Part shown: one piece after another, positions 1 to 6,635 of the stretch | Layout of the letters: each line of letters starts with the position of its first letter | How positions within the stretch are numbered: position 1 is the first letter of the stretch | NCBI GenBank assembly: GCA_026708165.1 | Contig: JAPOVO010000020.1 | Location: 1 to 17,537 of the forward strand | Source: Chloroflexota bacterium | Lineage (GTDB): Bacteria; Chloroflexota; UBA11872; VXNJ01 | Reading direction: 5' to 3' | DNA: 17,537 nt | The notes under the pieces: model-generated | Told to the model about the DNA's origin: nothing | What the model saw: the letters and a program-made list of their open reading frames with translations, nothing else | Database searches by the model: none | Translations under genes and position numbers: made by a program

Positions 1-504
1 CTTGCCGATTGCGGCTCCCCTCGCGACGCGGACCTCAAGGAGCTGCCGCTGGGCAAAGGCGCCGTAGTCCGAGAGGGCGGCGACGTGGTGATCTTCGGTC
101 TGGGCAAGGCGGCCGCCGCGGCCGTGGAAGCGGCGGAGAGGCTTGCCGAGTACGGCATCGAGTGTGGCGTGGTGAATCCCATCTTCGTGAAGCCGCTGGA
201 CGTCGGTCTGATCCTGGACGCGGCAGGGGCTACGCGCCGCATCGTGACGGTGGAAGAGAACGTGCTGGCGGGCGGGTTCGGCTCGGCCGTGCTGGAAGCG
301 CTGTCCGAGGCCGGCATGGAGGACGTATCGGTGCACCGCATCGGGATGCCCGACTCTTTCATCGAGCACGGCACGGCGGCGGACCAGCGCCGCGGGTTGG
401 AGCTGGACGCCGAAGGGATCGCCCGGCAGGTCCTGAGCGTCTTCTTCCCGGAGGCGGAGTCTCAAACGAGCGGGGCCGACAGGGAAGTGGCGGCGAGAGC
501 CTGA
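1..504 (+). CDS. dxs: 1-deoxy-D-xylulose-5-phosphate synthase, C-terminal part (5' end outside window)
   Basis: The frame is open from base 1 and ends at the TGA at 502-504, giving 167 residues of a protein whose start lies upstream of the window. Dxs condenses pyruvate and glyceraldehyde-3-phosphate with thiamine diphosphate, the first step of the non-mevalonate isoprenoid pathway; the enzyme is cytosolic. The visible part is the transketolase C-terminal domain. It opens with a PLGKGAVVREGGDV segment typical of the linker into this domain, then VNPIFVKPLD, the TVEENVLAGGFGSAV segment and a FIEHG...ADQ tail, all in the usual Dxs order. Family members are about 620-640 residues, so roughly three quarters is missing. 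A general transketolase or pyruvate dehydrogenase beta subunit shares this domain, but the GKG and FIEHG signatures favour Dxs. The next gene on the same strand starts 147 bp downstream. Confidence 0.9.
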   Translation, partial: LADCGSPRDADLKELPLGKGAVVREGGDVVIFGLGKAAAAAVEAAERLAEYGIECGVVNPIFVKPLDVGLILDAAGATRRIVTVEENVLAGGFGSAVLEALSEAGMEDVSVHRIGMPDSFIEHGTAADQRRGLELDAEGIARQVLSVFFPEAESQTSGADREVAARA

Positions 505-651
505 CTAATCGCCGCGTGCGTTCGGCTTGCAAGTCAGCCTGAATAGGGTCGCTGAGTAAGATATGAGGGGTCAAAATCGCCGGTGCGAGTACGTCCAAGG
601 CGAGGCCGGGCGGCGCCGGGGTGAGTCCGTCACACAGGGAGAACGAGAGTC

Positions 652-1302
652 ATGTTGAGATTCGTCGAGGAAATCATCCTGCTCCTGCTCCATGATGAAG
701 ATGGCAGATTCGCGCGCGTGCCTAGCTGGTCGGTGGACTACGCCATCGCCGGCGGCGTGCTGATGGACCTGGCGATGGAGGACCGCATCGACACCGATCT
801 GAAGAATCTGATTCTGCTCGATGCGACACCCGTTGGAGACAGCCTGCTCGATCCCACGCTGGCGCGGATTGAAGCGGGGGAGAAGCAGGACGCCCGTTAC
901 TGGGTGGAGCACACGGCAGAGCACGCGGACGAGATCCGCGAGGCGGCGCTCACCCGGCTGGTAGACCACGGCATCCTGGAGCGGCAGGACGACCGCTTCC
1001 TGTGGGTGTTCCGGTCGAGGCGCTACCCGGCTGTCGACGGCAAGGTCGAGCGCGAGGTGAAGCTGCGCATCATGGAAGTGCTGTTCAGCGACGAGATCCC
1101 GGACCCGCGCGACGTGATGCTCATCTGCCTGGCCGACGCCTGCGGCATCTTCGAGGAGCTGCTGTCCAGGCGCGAGCTGAACACGGCGTCGGCCCGCATC
1201 GAGCAGGTGCGCAGGCTGGACCTGATCGGCCAGGCCATGTCCCAGGCTATCCACGACATCGAGGTGTCGGTAGCCGCCTCCGTGCAGGCGCACATGTACT
1301 AA
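652..1302 (+). CDS. GOLPH3/GPP34 (VPS74-like) family protein
   Basis: This 216-residue protein matches the GPP34 fold family, known in eukaryotes as the Golgi phosphoinositide-binding protein GOLPH3/Vps74 and widespread without known function in Actinobacteria, Chloroflexota and other bacteria. It opens with the family pattern of a leucine-rich first helix (EEIILLLLHDEDGRF), then a YAIAGGVLMDLAMEDRI helix, a DSLLDPTLARI segment near residue 65 and a C-terminal helical half with RYPAVDG and PDPRDVMLICLADACG. No signal peptide or membrane helix is visible, so it is probably cytosolic or peripheral to the membrane. The ATG has GGGAG at 637-641, 10 nt upstream. It stands alone between dxs and a membrane protein gene. 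The family call is firm; a cellular role cannot be given, and lipid binding in bacteria is only an analogy. Confidence 0.8.
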   Translation: MLRFVEEIILLLLHDEDGRFARVPSWSVDYAIAGGVLMDLAMEDRIDTDLKNLILLDATPVGDSLLDPTLARIEAGEKQDARYWVEHTAEHADEIREAALTRLVDHGILERQDDRFLWVFRSRRYPAVDGKVEREVKLRIMEVLFSDEIPDPRDVMLICLADACGIFEELLSRRELNTASARIEQVRRLDLIGQAMSQAIHDIEVSVAASVQAHMY

Positions 1303-1351
1303 CCCGCCGCCGGTCCCCGAAACACCGGCGCATGAGGGCGGCGGCGTTTCG

Positions 1352-1380
1352 ACCGGCCATGTCGTTTACGACCGGTTTTT
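1352..1380 (+). terminator. possible weak intrinsic terminator after the GPP34 gene
   Basis: ACCGG (1352-1356) pairs with CCGGT (1372-1376), and five T follow from 1376 to 1380. The stem is short and the loop long (15 nt), so this is weak. Just upstream, around 1303-1347, CCGCC and GGCGG tracts can also pair. It lies about 50-75 bp beyond the GPP34 stop codon. Confidence 0.3.
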
Positions 1381-1530
1381 GATGCAGAGCCTCGCATTCG
1401 GCATCCGTGTCCGATTGCGACAATCGCCCAGCCTGGAAATCAGCCCGGTTGGGATTTGCGCGGAGCTAACGTGGACGCTACCGTTTTTGCGACCAAGTGA
1501 TGAGCACCGTGCGGTCAACGGGGGTGTGCT

Positions 1531-2289
1531 ATGGCAACGGCGAATATGAGTCGATTAGGGGGAACCAGAGGTGCCGGCCTGTCTCTCATGACAGGATGGG
1601 CGCTGGCGCTGGTCGCGTCGTTGCTCTTTCCGGGCGGTCTCTTGATAGTGCCCGTGGACGGAACCGACTTCGCCAGAGCGATAAACGTGATGGCCGACTA
1701 CGCCAGCCTGGCGCACGTGACCACGTTCCTGGTGATCGTGGCGATGCTGCTGCACGGGTACGGTTTCCTGGGGCTGTTTCGGCTGCACCACCGGGAAGGC
1801 AGCCTCATGTCTCCCGTACTGCGATTCGGCATAATTGCGAGCCTGTTCGGGTGGGCCATCTTCATCGTTGGGATGGGCAAGAGGCACATGATCGTCCACC
1901 TGATGCAACGGGCGATGGATTCCGGGACCTCCCCGGAAATGGCGGCGGAGTTCGAGACTCTGGCGATAGCCACTTACGCTGACATGGCCGGAATCATGCT
2001 CGCATTCCTGACGATCTTTCCATTCGGGTCCGCGCTGGTTGGACTTGCCCTTGCGGCCCGGTTCAGCGGAATGAACGTCTACAGGCTGGCCTCCTACGGT
2101 CTTGTGGTCATCGGAGTGGGGGGGCTGGTGAACTTCCTTGTCGTCCAGCACGCTCCCGCAGTCGGCATCACCCTGCTTCTGCAGATAAACAACATGCTAC
2201 TGCTGATCGGCGGCGTGTGCCTTCTCCTGATCGGAGTGGGGATGTACCGGGGACGGAGCGAGTTCCTGCCGGGGGAAGCCTCCAGCTAG
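1531..2289 (+). CDS. hypothetical six-helix integral membrane protein
   Basis: I do not recognise a family for this 252-residue protein. Hydrophobic stretches suggest six transmembrane helices at about residues 18-40, 61-83, 97-115, 150-177, 187-206 and 212-238, with short loops and an acidic C-terminal tail. A His-rich loop (RLHHREG, residues 84-90) follows helix 2. A longer loop between helices 3 and 4 (about 116-149) carries GKRHMIVHLM and an amphipathic segment, and may face the cytoplasm. The ATG at 1531 has a weak purine run (1520-1524), 6 nt away. Next to it are a GPP34 gene upstream and tRNA genes downstream, neither informative. A DUF4386-like membrane protein is one possibility, but I cannot show that. 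The coding frame is supported by its length and consistent hydrophobic periodicity. Confidence 0.7.
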   Translation: MATANMSRLGGTRGAGLSLMTGWALALVASLLFPGGLLIVPVDGTDFARAINVMADYASLAHVTTFLVIVAMLLHGYGFLGLFRLHHREGSLMSPVLRFGIIASLFGWAIFIVGMGKRHMIVHLMQRAMDSGTSPEMAAEFETLAIATYADMAGIMLAFLTIFPFGSALVGLALAARFSGMNVYRLASYGLVVIGVGGLVNFLVVQHAPAVGITLLLQINNMLLLIGGVCLLLIGVGMYRGRSEFLPGEASS

Positions 2290-2296
2290 ATTCGTG

Positions 2297-2311
2297 CGCC
2301 GCCACGCGGCG
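2297..2311 (+). terminator. GC-rich hairpin after the membrane protein gene
   Basis: CGCCGC (2297-2302) and GCGGCG (2306-2311) form a perfect 6-bp stem closed by the triloop CAC, starting 8 bp after the stop codon. No T run follows, so it may slow or terminate transcription only with help from other factors. Confidence 0.3.
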
Positions 2312-2431
2312 GGCGGAGCGGCCAGGCTTTCGCTTCGTTTAGATAGAGCCGGCATCGCATCCGTGGAGAGCCCGACGCCTGAGGAGATAGCGGCAGAGCT
2401 AGACCTGCGGGAATAATATGTAGTGGAACGA

Positions 2432-2503
2432 GGCGGGGTAGCTCAGCGGTAGAGCAGGAGATTCATAAGCTCTTGGCCGTCGGTTCGATTCCGACCCCCG
2501 CTA
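2432..2503 (+). tRNA. tRNA-Met(CAU), elongator type
   Basis: A cloverleaf can be drawn by hand. The acceptor stem is GGCGGGG (2432-2438) with CCCCGCT (2496-2502). The D arm is GCTC/GAGC with a 7-nt loop. The anticodon loop is TTCATAA with CAT at 2464-2466, and the T arm is GTCGG-TTCGATT-CCGAC. The discriminator A is at 2503 and CCA is not encoded. The anticodon stem lacks the three consecutive G:C pairs of initiator tRNA, and the acceptor and GCTACC-like end resemble elongator tRNA-Met rather than the lysidine-modified Ile tRNA, although CAU alone cannot separate these. The top pair of the anticodon stem next to the loop is an A-G mismatch. Confidence 0.85.
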
Positions 2504-2547
2504 CCGGAGTCGAGCGGCGCATGCAGGCGTTAGAATCGATGTCCGAC

Positions 2548-2631
2548 GCCGAAGTGGTGGAACTGGCAGACACGCAGCGTTCAGGACGCTGTGCGCTCAC
2601 GCGCGTGTGGGTTCAAATCCCACCTTCGGCA
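2548..2631 (+). tRNA. tRNA-Leu(CAG)
   Basis: This is an 84-nt class II tRNA with a long variable arm. The acceptor stem is GCCGAAG (2548-2554) with CTTCGGC (2624-2630). The anticodon stem CAGCG/CGCTG encloses loop TTCAGGA, with anticodon CAG at 2582-2584, reading CUG codons. The variable arm can pair GCGC around 2592-2604, and the T arm is GTGGG-TTCAAAT-CCCAC. The discriminator A is at 2631 and no CCA is encoded. It lies 44 bp after tRNA-Met on the same strand, so the two may be co-transcribed. Confidence 0.93.
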
Positions 2632-2662
2632 CCTCTATAGACTGTTGCGCCGCCGACCGGCC

Positions 2663-3052
2663 CTACCACACGTCGAACCCCTCGGCCTCGAAGTCGGCGT
2701 CGTAGGCCGATGCCGCGCCGACTCCGTAATTCCTCATTACGGTAAAGCTCATGCAGTCGACGAGACTTAGACCGCGCCGATTCCGCTCGGCCAGAAGAGT
2801 GACCGCATCGGCGTGGTCGCGAGGCGTGACCCAGTGAACGGTGAATTTAGCCGCGTCTGATAGAAAAGCGAGCGCACTCCGCAGCCCAATCCGGCTCTGC
2901 AGCAACGCGGCGGACTCGACGAGGATGTAGTTGTGCGTCAGGACGCTGTGGCCTTGGTTCGTGAGCTTTGTCAGCGCCGTGACGGCCTTCGTGTGGTTTT
3001 CGTCGGAGCTGTCCGCCAGGGCGATTACCGCCGAGGTATCGAGGAAGATCAC
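2663..3052 (-). CDS. vapC: VapC-type PIN-domain ribonuclease toxin
   Basis: The 129-residue protein is a single PIN domain, the usual length for VapC toxins, which are Mg-dependent endoribonucleases that mostly cut tRNA or rRNA. The acidic active-site residues are present and in order: D5 in the opening IFLDTSAVIAL strand, E46 in NYILVESAALL, D99 in SLVDCMSF and D118/D120 in AYDADFEAEG. It starts with GTG, whose GTGA overlaps the stop codon of the antitoxin gene by 4 bp, so the two are translationally coupled with the antitoxin first, as in typical vapBC operons. The stop codon faces tRNA-Leu about 30 bp away. The PIN family is certain; the RNA target cannot be read from the sequence. Confidence 0.88.
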   Translation of the reverse strand: MIFLDTSAVIALADSSDENHTKAVTALTKLTNQGHSVLTHNYILVESAALLQSRIGLRSALAFLSDAAKFTVHWVTPRDHADAVTLLAERNRRGLSLVDCMSFTVMRNYGVGAASAYDADFEAEGFDVW

Positions 3053-3297
3053 CCGGCGAAGTCTTCAGCCAGCGCTTCGTCATGGCGCTCTGACAGCGGA
3101 ACGGGGCTGCCAGACTTGGACCTGCCGGAGCCGATAAAGCTGAAGCTCTCCGGTCCTACAGGTGAACCGCTCGACGCTGTCAGGTAGTGAGCCAGGGCTT
3201 CGCGGACGACAGCGGCAAGCGATTTGCTCTCCGCGAATGCCCGCTGCTTGGCCAACGCATAGGTCTTCTCATCGAGCTGTATCTGCGTGCGCCGCAT
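3049..3297 (-). CDS. vapB: ribbon-helix-helix antitoxin of the PIN toxin
   Basis: This is an 82-residue protein. Residues 3-9 (RTQIQLD) form the beta strand of a ribbon-helix-helix DNA-binding domain, followed by two helices at about 10-23 and 26-40. The C-terminal half (SFSFIGSGRSKSGSPV to the end) is Ser/Gly-rich and then helical, as expected for the toxin-wrapping tail of an antitoxin. Such proteins neutralise the toxin and, as dimers with it, repress their own promoter. The ATG has an AAAGG site 3 nt upstream. The gene lies directly upstream of vapC with a 4-bp overlap, and a perfect inverted repeat sits about 50 bp before its start. Confidence 0.85.
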   Translation of the reverse strand: MRRTQIQLDEKTYALAKQRAFAESKSLAAVVREALAHYLTASSGSPVGPESFSFIGSGRSKSGSPVPLSERHDEALAEDFAG

Positions 3298-3344
3298 TGC
3301 CTTTCATCGCCCCCTGCGGATGGATCTCCAGTTCGCCTGATGAC

Positions 3345-3373
3345 ATTATGCCATCATAACTACATGATGGCAT
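3345..3373 (-). promoter_or_regulatory. probable autoregulatory operator/promoter of the toxin-antitoxin operon
   Basis: ATGCCATCAT (3348-3357) and ATGATGGCAT (3364-3373) form a perfect 10-bp inverted repeat around a 6-bp spacer. On the minus strand a -35-like ATGCCA (3373-3368) and a -10-like CATAAT (3350-3345) lie 17 bp apart, so each arm of the repeat covers one promoter hexamer. Transcription from here would give a leader of about 40 nt before the antitoxin start at 3297. An imperfect TGATGA lies beyond each arm. This layout is what is known for ribbon-helix-helix antitoxin autorepression; binding here is inferred. Confidence 0.6.
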
Positions 3374-3454
3374 TCATCACGCCGCAACGCTGCCCCGGCT
3401 TATCGGGCACCGGCACTGGATATCTATAACCGTTCGGATGACGCAACCGCCGAT

Positions 3455-3545
3455 TTGATGGGCGTTCATGGTTCGACCGGCTCGCCACGAACGATAAGGG
3501 CTCGCCGCGAACGGAAGGAGGGTGGTTCGCGAACCGCCCCTACGT
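3455..3545. repeat. degenerate dispersed intergenic repeat
   Basis: Two copies of a 15-bp unit, GGCTCGCCACGAACG (3479-3493) and the same with one change (3499-3513), lie 20 bp apart. They are followed by a 20-bp palindrome, GGGTGGTTCG (3520-3529) with CGAACCGCCC (3530-3539), with one G-T position. The flanking text (GGTTCGACCGG, and TGTCATTCCGAG at 3559) has the look of short mobile intergenic repeats common in some Chloroflexota and related metagenomic genomes. No coding frame here is convincing. Copy number elsewhere in the genome cannot be seen. Confidence 0.45.
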
Positions 3546-3563
3546 CTCTGTCATTCCGAGTCA

Positions 3564-3579
3564 GCCCGCGGATGCGGGC
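3564..3579 (-). terminator. hairpin beyond the PhyH-family gene
   Basis: GCCCGC (3564-3569) and GCGGGC (3574-3579) form a perfect 6-bp stem with a 4-nt loop, 10 bp past the stop codon of the minus-strand oxygenase gene. Outer AGCCC/GGGCT bases can pair as well. There is no T run on the minus strand, so a terminator role is tentative; it may instead belong to the adjacent dispersed repeat. Confidence 0.35.
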
Positions 3580-3589
3580 CGTTGGGCTT

Positions 3590-4411
3590 CTAGTACTCGG
3601 CCGTCTCCAGCACTCGCCGCCGGTCGAAGCCGTCGGGCGTGAACTCGGTCATGCCTTCGACGTCGAGGATGTAACGCCCCGCGTCGTTTAGCCTGTCATA
3701 CGTTTCCGGACGGATGTACTTGCGCTGGTCGATGTACTGGGAAACGTCGCGCCGCGCGAAGAAAGCGAATGCCGCCGGGCGGTTCTCGTCGCTGTTGTTC
3801 TTGGTGCCGCCGTGCCAAATGTGGGCGTTGAACAAGTACACGGTTCCGGCCTTGCCGGTCAGATAGACCTCGTCGGGATGTTTGGCCCAATCGTCCTCCA
3901 GCACGTCCTGGGCCAACTTTCCGAATCGATGCGAACCGGGGACCACGCGGGTCGGCCCGTTCTCCATGGTGAAGTCGACCAGAAACCAGATCGACATCGC
4001 GTTCTCGTAGTCGCCGGGTTGCACGCGGCTGCCGGAGTCGGAGTGCAGCATGGTAAGTCCGTCGCCCGGCAGAGCCGTCCGGCTATTGAGAGCGGAGAGT
4101 CTGAAGTCGCCGAGGACGTGCTGCGCGCAGGCCAGAACCCGGGGATGGCTGAAGCAGATGTCGAACATCGGGTCATTGTTTACAAGGTCCCCCAGCCTGT
4201 CGGTGCCCTCTTCCTTGTGGACTTCGATGCCCGCGTCGTCGCCCTCTTCGTCCACCAGCTCCTGGAGACGTTCCCTCATCGCGGCCGCCTGCTCCGGCGT
4301 GATGGCGTTGTCGATTCGAAGGAAGCCGTCGCGGTCCAGCGACTCCCGTTCCGCGTCGGTGAGAGTGTCGGGGCGAACGCCCATTTGGCCCAGAGCCGTC
4401 GCTATATCCAT
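3590..4411 (-). CDS. phytanoyl-CoA dioxygenase (PhyH) family Fe(II)/2-oxoglutarate oxygenase
   Basis: This 273-residue protein belongs to the PhyH family, non-haem iron enzymes that hydroxylate a substrate with O2 and 2-oxoglutarate. The iron ligands are H123 and D125 in MLHSDSG and H200 in AHIWHGG. R211 (ENRPA), a little after the distal His, fits the 2-oxoglutarate-binding arginine. An N-terminal TDAERESLDRDGFLRIDNAI segment (residues 18-37) is the typical PhyH opening. The ATG at 4411 was chosen because AAGG lies 5 nt upstream and because the PhyH match begins shortly after; the frame stays open far upstream only because it runs antisense to hyuA. It diverges from hyuA across 198 bp. The family is broad (phytanoyl-CoA, ectoine, halogenation, alkylphosphonates and more), so the substrate is unknown. 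Confidence 0.85.
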   Translation of the reverse strand: MDIATALGQMGVRPDTLTDAERESLDRDGFLRIDNAITPEQAAAMRERLQELVDEEGDDAGIEVHKEEGTDRLGDLVNNDPMFDICFSHPRVLACAQHVLGDFRLSALNSRTALPGDGLTMLHSDSGSRVQPGDYENAMSIWFLVDFTMENGPTRVVPGSHRFGKLAQDVLEDDWAKHPDEVYLTGKAGTVYLFNAHIWHGGTKNNSDENRPAAFAFFARRDVSQYIDQRKYIRPETYDRLNDAGRYILDVEGMTEFTPDGFDRRRVLETAEY

Positions 4412-4609
4412 AGGAGCCTTACCCTCTCTATCCGCCTTACGGAATCTCCAAGCCGCGAGTGATTTGTCGTAGATTCTCGCAGCTCGATGCCGATCCCATA
4501 TTACCGATTTGAACGCCTGCGGTTCGCGAGTCTTGCGGCTCACATAGAATATTGTCTCGCATAGGCTGGCATCGATCCGAGATATCCGATTGAGATAAAT
4601 GGCCTCCGC
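4412..4609. promoter_or_regulatory. divergent intergenic region between the oxygenase gene and hyuAB
   Basis: These 198 bp must hold promoters for both directions. A -10-like TAGAAT (around 4544-4549) precedes hyuA but no good -35 partner is visible; on the minus strand a GATAGA motif lies just before the oxygenase start. I see no clear operator palindrome. The region is less GC-rich than the genes beside it, as promoters usually are. Confidence 0.35.
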
Positions 4610-6634
4610 ATGAAGATGAGCATCGCCGTCGATACGGGCGGCACCTTTTCCGACCTGATCGGGATAGACGGGAACGGCGAGTTGGCGTTCGCCAAGACGC
4701 TGACGACTCCCGACGATCCATCGCGGGGAATCTTCGAGGCGATCCGAAAGGCGGGTATCGACGCCCGCGCGATCGACTATTTCGTGCACGGGAGCACCGT
4801 CGCGACCAACATGCTCATCGAGCGTTCGGGGGGCCGCGTCGGACTCATCACGACCAAGGGGTTTCGGGACGTCCTTCGCATACAGCGCATAGTGCGGCCC
4901 GACTCGTTCGACCTCCACTGGGTCAAGCCGCGGCATCTGGTCGAGCGGTCGCTGAGCCTGGAGGTGACCGAGCGGATCGGAGCGCACGGCGAGGAGACGG
5001 AACCGCTCGACGAGGACGGCGTGCGCGACGCAATCGCGACGCTCAAGCGGGAGGGCGTGCGGGCCATAGCGGTGAGCTACCTGTTTTCGTTCCTCAACCC
5101 GAGCCACGAGCGGCGCACCCAGGAGCTGATCGAGGAGATCTACCCCGAAGCGCACGTATCGATCTCGTCCGACGTCTTCCCACAATGGCGCGAGTACGAG
5201 CGCACGAGCACGACGGTCATCGACGTCTATCTGAAGCCGAGAATCGATACGTACCTGACCGGCCTGGAGCGCCAGGTCGAGCGGAGCGGCGCGGGCGGGC
5301 TGCTGATAATGCGCAGCAACGGCGGCGTGATGACGACCGCCAGCGCGAAGCGTCGGCCCGTGACGCTGATCCAGAGCGGACCGGCGGGTGGAGTCATCGC
5401 GAGCCTGGAGATCGGCCGCTTGATGGGAATCGACACCATCATGACGGCAGACGTTGGCGGCACCAGCTTCGATACCTGCCTGATTTCCGATTCGGCGCCG
5501 ACGACTACCAGCAGCACGGAGCTTGAGTTCGGCATCCCGATAGCCAATCCGATGCTCGATATCCGCTCCATAGGCGCGGGGGGCGGGAGCAAGGCGTGGA
5601 TCGATTCGGCCGGGCTGCTGAAGGTCGGACCCGCCAGCGCCGGGGCCGACCCCGGTCCCGCCTGCTACGGACGGGGCGGGAGCGACCCCACCTCGACCGA
5701 CGCGAACGTAGTGCTGGGACGGATCGACCCGGCGTTCAAGCTCGGCGGCGACGTCGAGGTGCTGCGCGAACCGGCGGCAGACGCGGTCGGCAAGCTCGGC
5801 GAACGGCTGGGGTTCGAGCGTGAGCGCACGGCCGCCGGAATCCTCGAGATCATGAACAACGGCATGGCCGAAGCCATGCGGCTGTTGACGATAGACCGCG
5901 GGCTGGACCCAAGGGAGTTCACGCTGGTGGCCTTCGGGGGCGCCGGGCCGCTGCACGCGGCCGATCTGGCGTCGCTGCTGGGTATGCGGCGCGTGGTCGT
6001 GCCGATATATCCGGGGGTGTTCAGCGCGCTCGGCGCACTGCTGGCCGACGCCCGGTTCGACTACGTCAAGTCGAGGATCACCTTTTCGGAGAACATAGAC
6101 CCGGACGTCATTGGACAGGACTTCGCCGAGCTGGAAGAACGCGCCGCCGCGGACTTCGAGCGCGAGGGATTCGCCGATCCGCCCCGGATAGTCCGAAGCG
6201 TGGACTTCCGCTACTACGGCCAGAACTGGGAGCTGGAGGTGCAGATACCCGGCGGCGAGGTGACGATGCAATCGATCGAGGAATCGCGGCGGCGGTTCGA
6301 CGCGGAGCACGAGCGGCAGTTCGGCTGGAACTTTCCGGAGTCCGACTACGAGCTTGTGAACTTCCGCGTCACGGCGGTCGCGACGCGCTCGACGGTGGAA
6401 CTGCCCGAACTTGAGTCCGGCCGCTTGCCGCAGCCCGCGCGGATGGGCAATGCTTACTTCCACGACGCGGGCGGGTACGTCGCTACGCCTATCTACCGGC
6501 GCGGTGAACTGTTGGCAGGCAACGAGATCGAGGGACCCGCCATAGTCGTGGAGGATGACGCGACAACACTCGTCCCGCCGGAGTGGACGGCGCGTGTGGA
6601 AGGCTACGGAAACATGATCATGGAGCTTGCATAA
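4610..6634 (+). CDS. hyuA: hydantoinase A / 5-oxoprolinase-type subunit, ATP-binding (HyuA family)
   Basis: This 674-residue protein has the full HyuA layout: Hydant_A_N domain (about 3-180), Hydantoinase_A core (about 200-490) and C-terminal domain. Actin-like ATPase motifs are clear: VDTGGTFSD at 7-15, HGSTVATN at 60-67, QSGPAGGV at 255-262, DVGGTSFD at 281-288, GAGGGS at 322-327 and GADPGPACYG at 345-354. Family enzymes use ATP to phosphorylate and open cyclic amides (N-methylhydantoin, 5-oxoproline), or, as acetone/acetophenone carboxylases, activate a ketone for carboxylation. It works with HyuB, whose gene begins at the stop codon of this one. The ATG at 4610 is followed by a second ATG two codons on; no strong ribosome binding site precedes either. 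The ring or ketone substrate cannot be read from the sequence. Confidence 0.9.
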   Translation: MKMSIAVDTGGTFSDLIGIDGNGELAFAKTLTTPDDPSRGIFEAIRKAGIDARAIDYFVHGSTVATNMLIERSGGRVGLITTKGFRDVLRIQRIVRPDSFDLHWVKPRHLVERSLSLEVTERIGAHGEETEPLDEDGVRDAIATLKREGVRAIAVSYLFSFLNPSHERRTQELIEEIYPEAHVSISSDVFPQWREYERTSTTVIDVYLKPRIDTYLTGLERQVERSGAGGLLIMRSNGGVMTTASAKRRPVTLIQSGPAGGVIASLEIGRLMGIDTIMTADVGGTSFDTCLISDSAPTTTSSTELEFGIPIANPMLDIRSIGAGGGSKAWIDSAGLLKVGPASAGADPGPACYGRGGSDPTSTDANVVLGRIDPAFKLGGDVEVLREPAADAVGKLGERLGFERERTAAGILEIMNNGMAEAMRLLTIDRGLDPREFTLVAFGGAGPLHAADLASLLGMRRVVVPIYPGVFSALGALLADARFDYVKSRITFSENIDPDVIGQDFAELEERAAADFEREGFADPPRIVRSVDFRYYGQNWELEVQIPGGEVTMQSIEESRRRFDAEHERQFGWNFPESDYELVNFRVTAVATRSTVELPELESGRLPQPARMGNAYFHDAGGYVATPIYRRGELLAGNEIEGPAIVVEDDATTLVPPEWTARVEGYGNMIMELA

Positions 6635-6635
6635 A

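Noticed and set aside
571..1293. 240-codon minus-strand frame opposite the GPP34 gene
   Set aside because: The plus-strand GPP34 protein has family motifs and a ribosome binding site; the antisense frame has neither.
2294..2416. Short plus-strand frame ending in TPEEIAAELDLRE before the tRNA genes
   Set aside because: The tail looks protein-like, but there is no ribosome binding site, the start is unclear and the first half reads through a hairpin; I cannot support it as a gene or a remnant.
2600..3300. Possible attachment-site duplication of the tRNA-Leu 3' end flanking the toxin-antitoxin module
   Set aside because: No second copy of the tRNA 3' sequence was found beyond the module, and there is no integrase gene.
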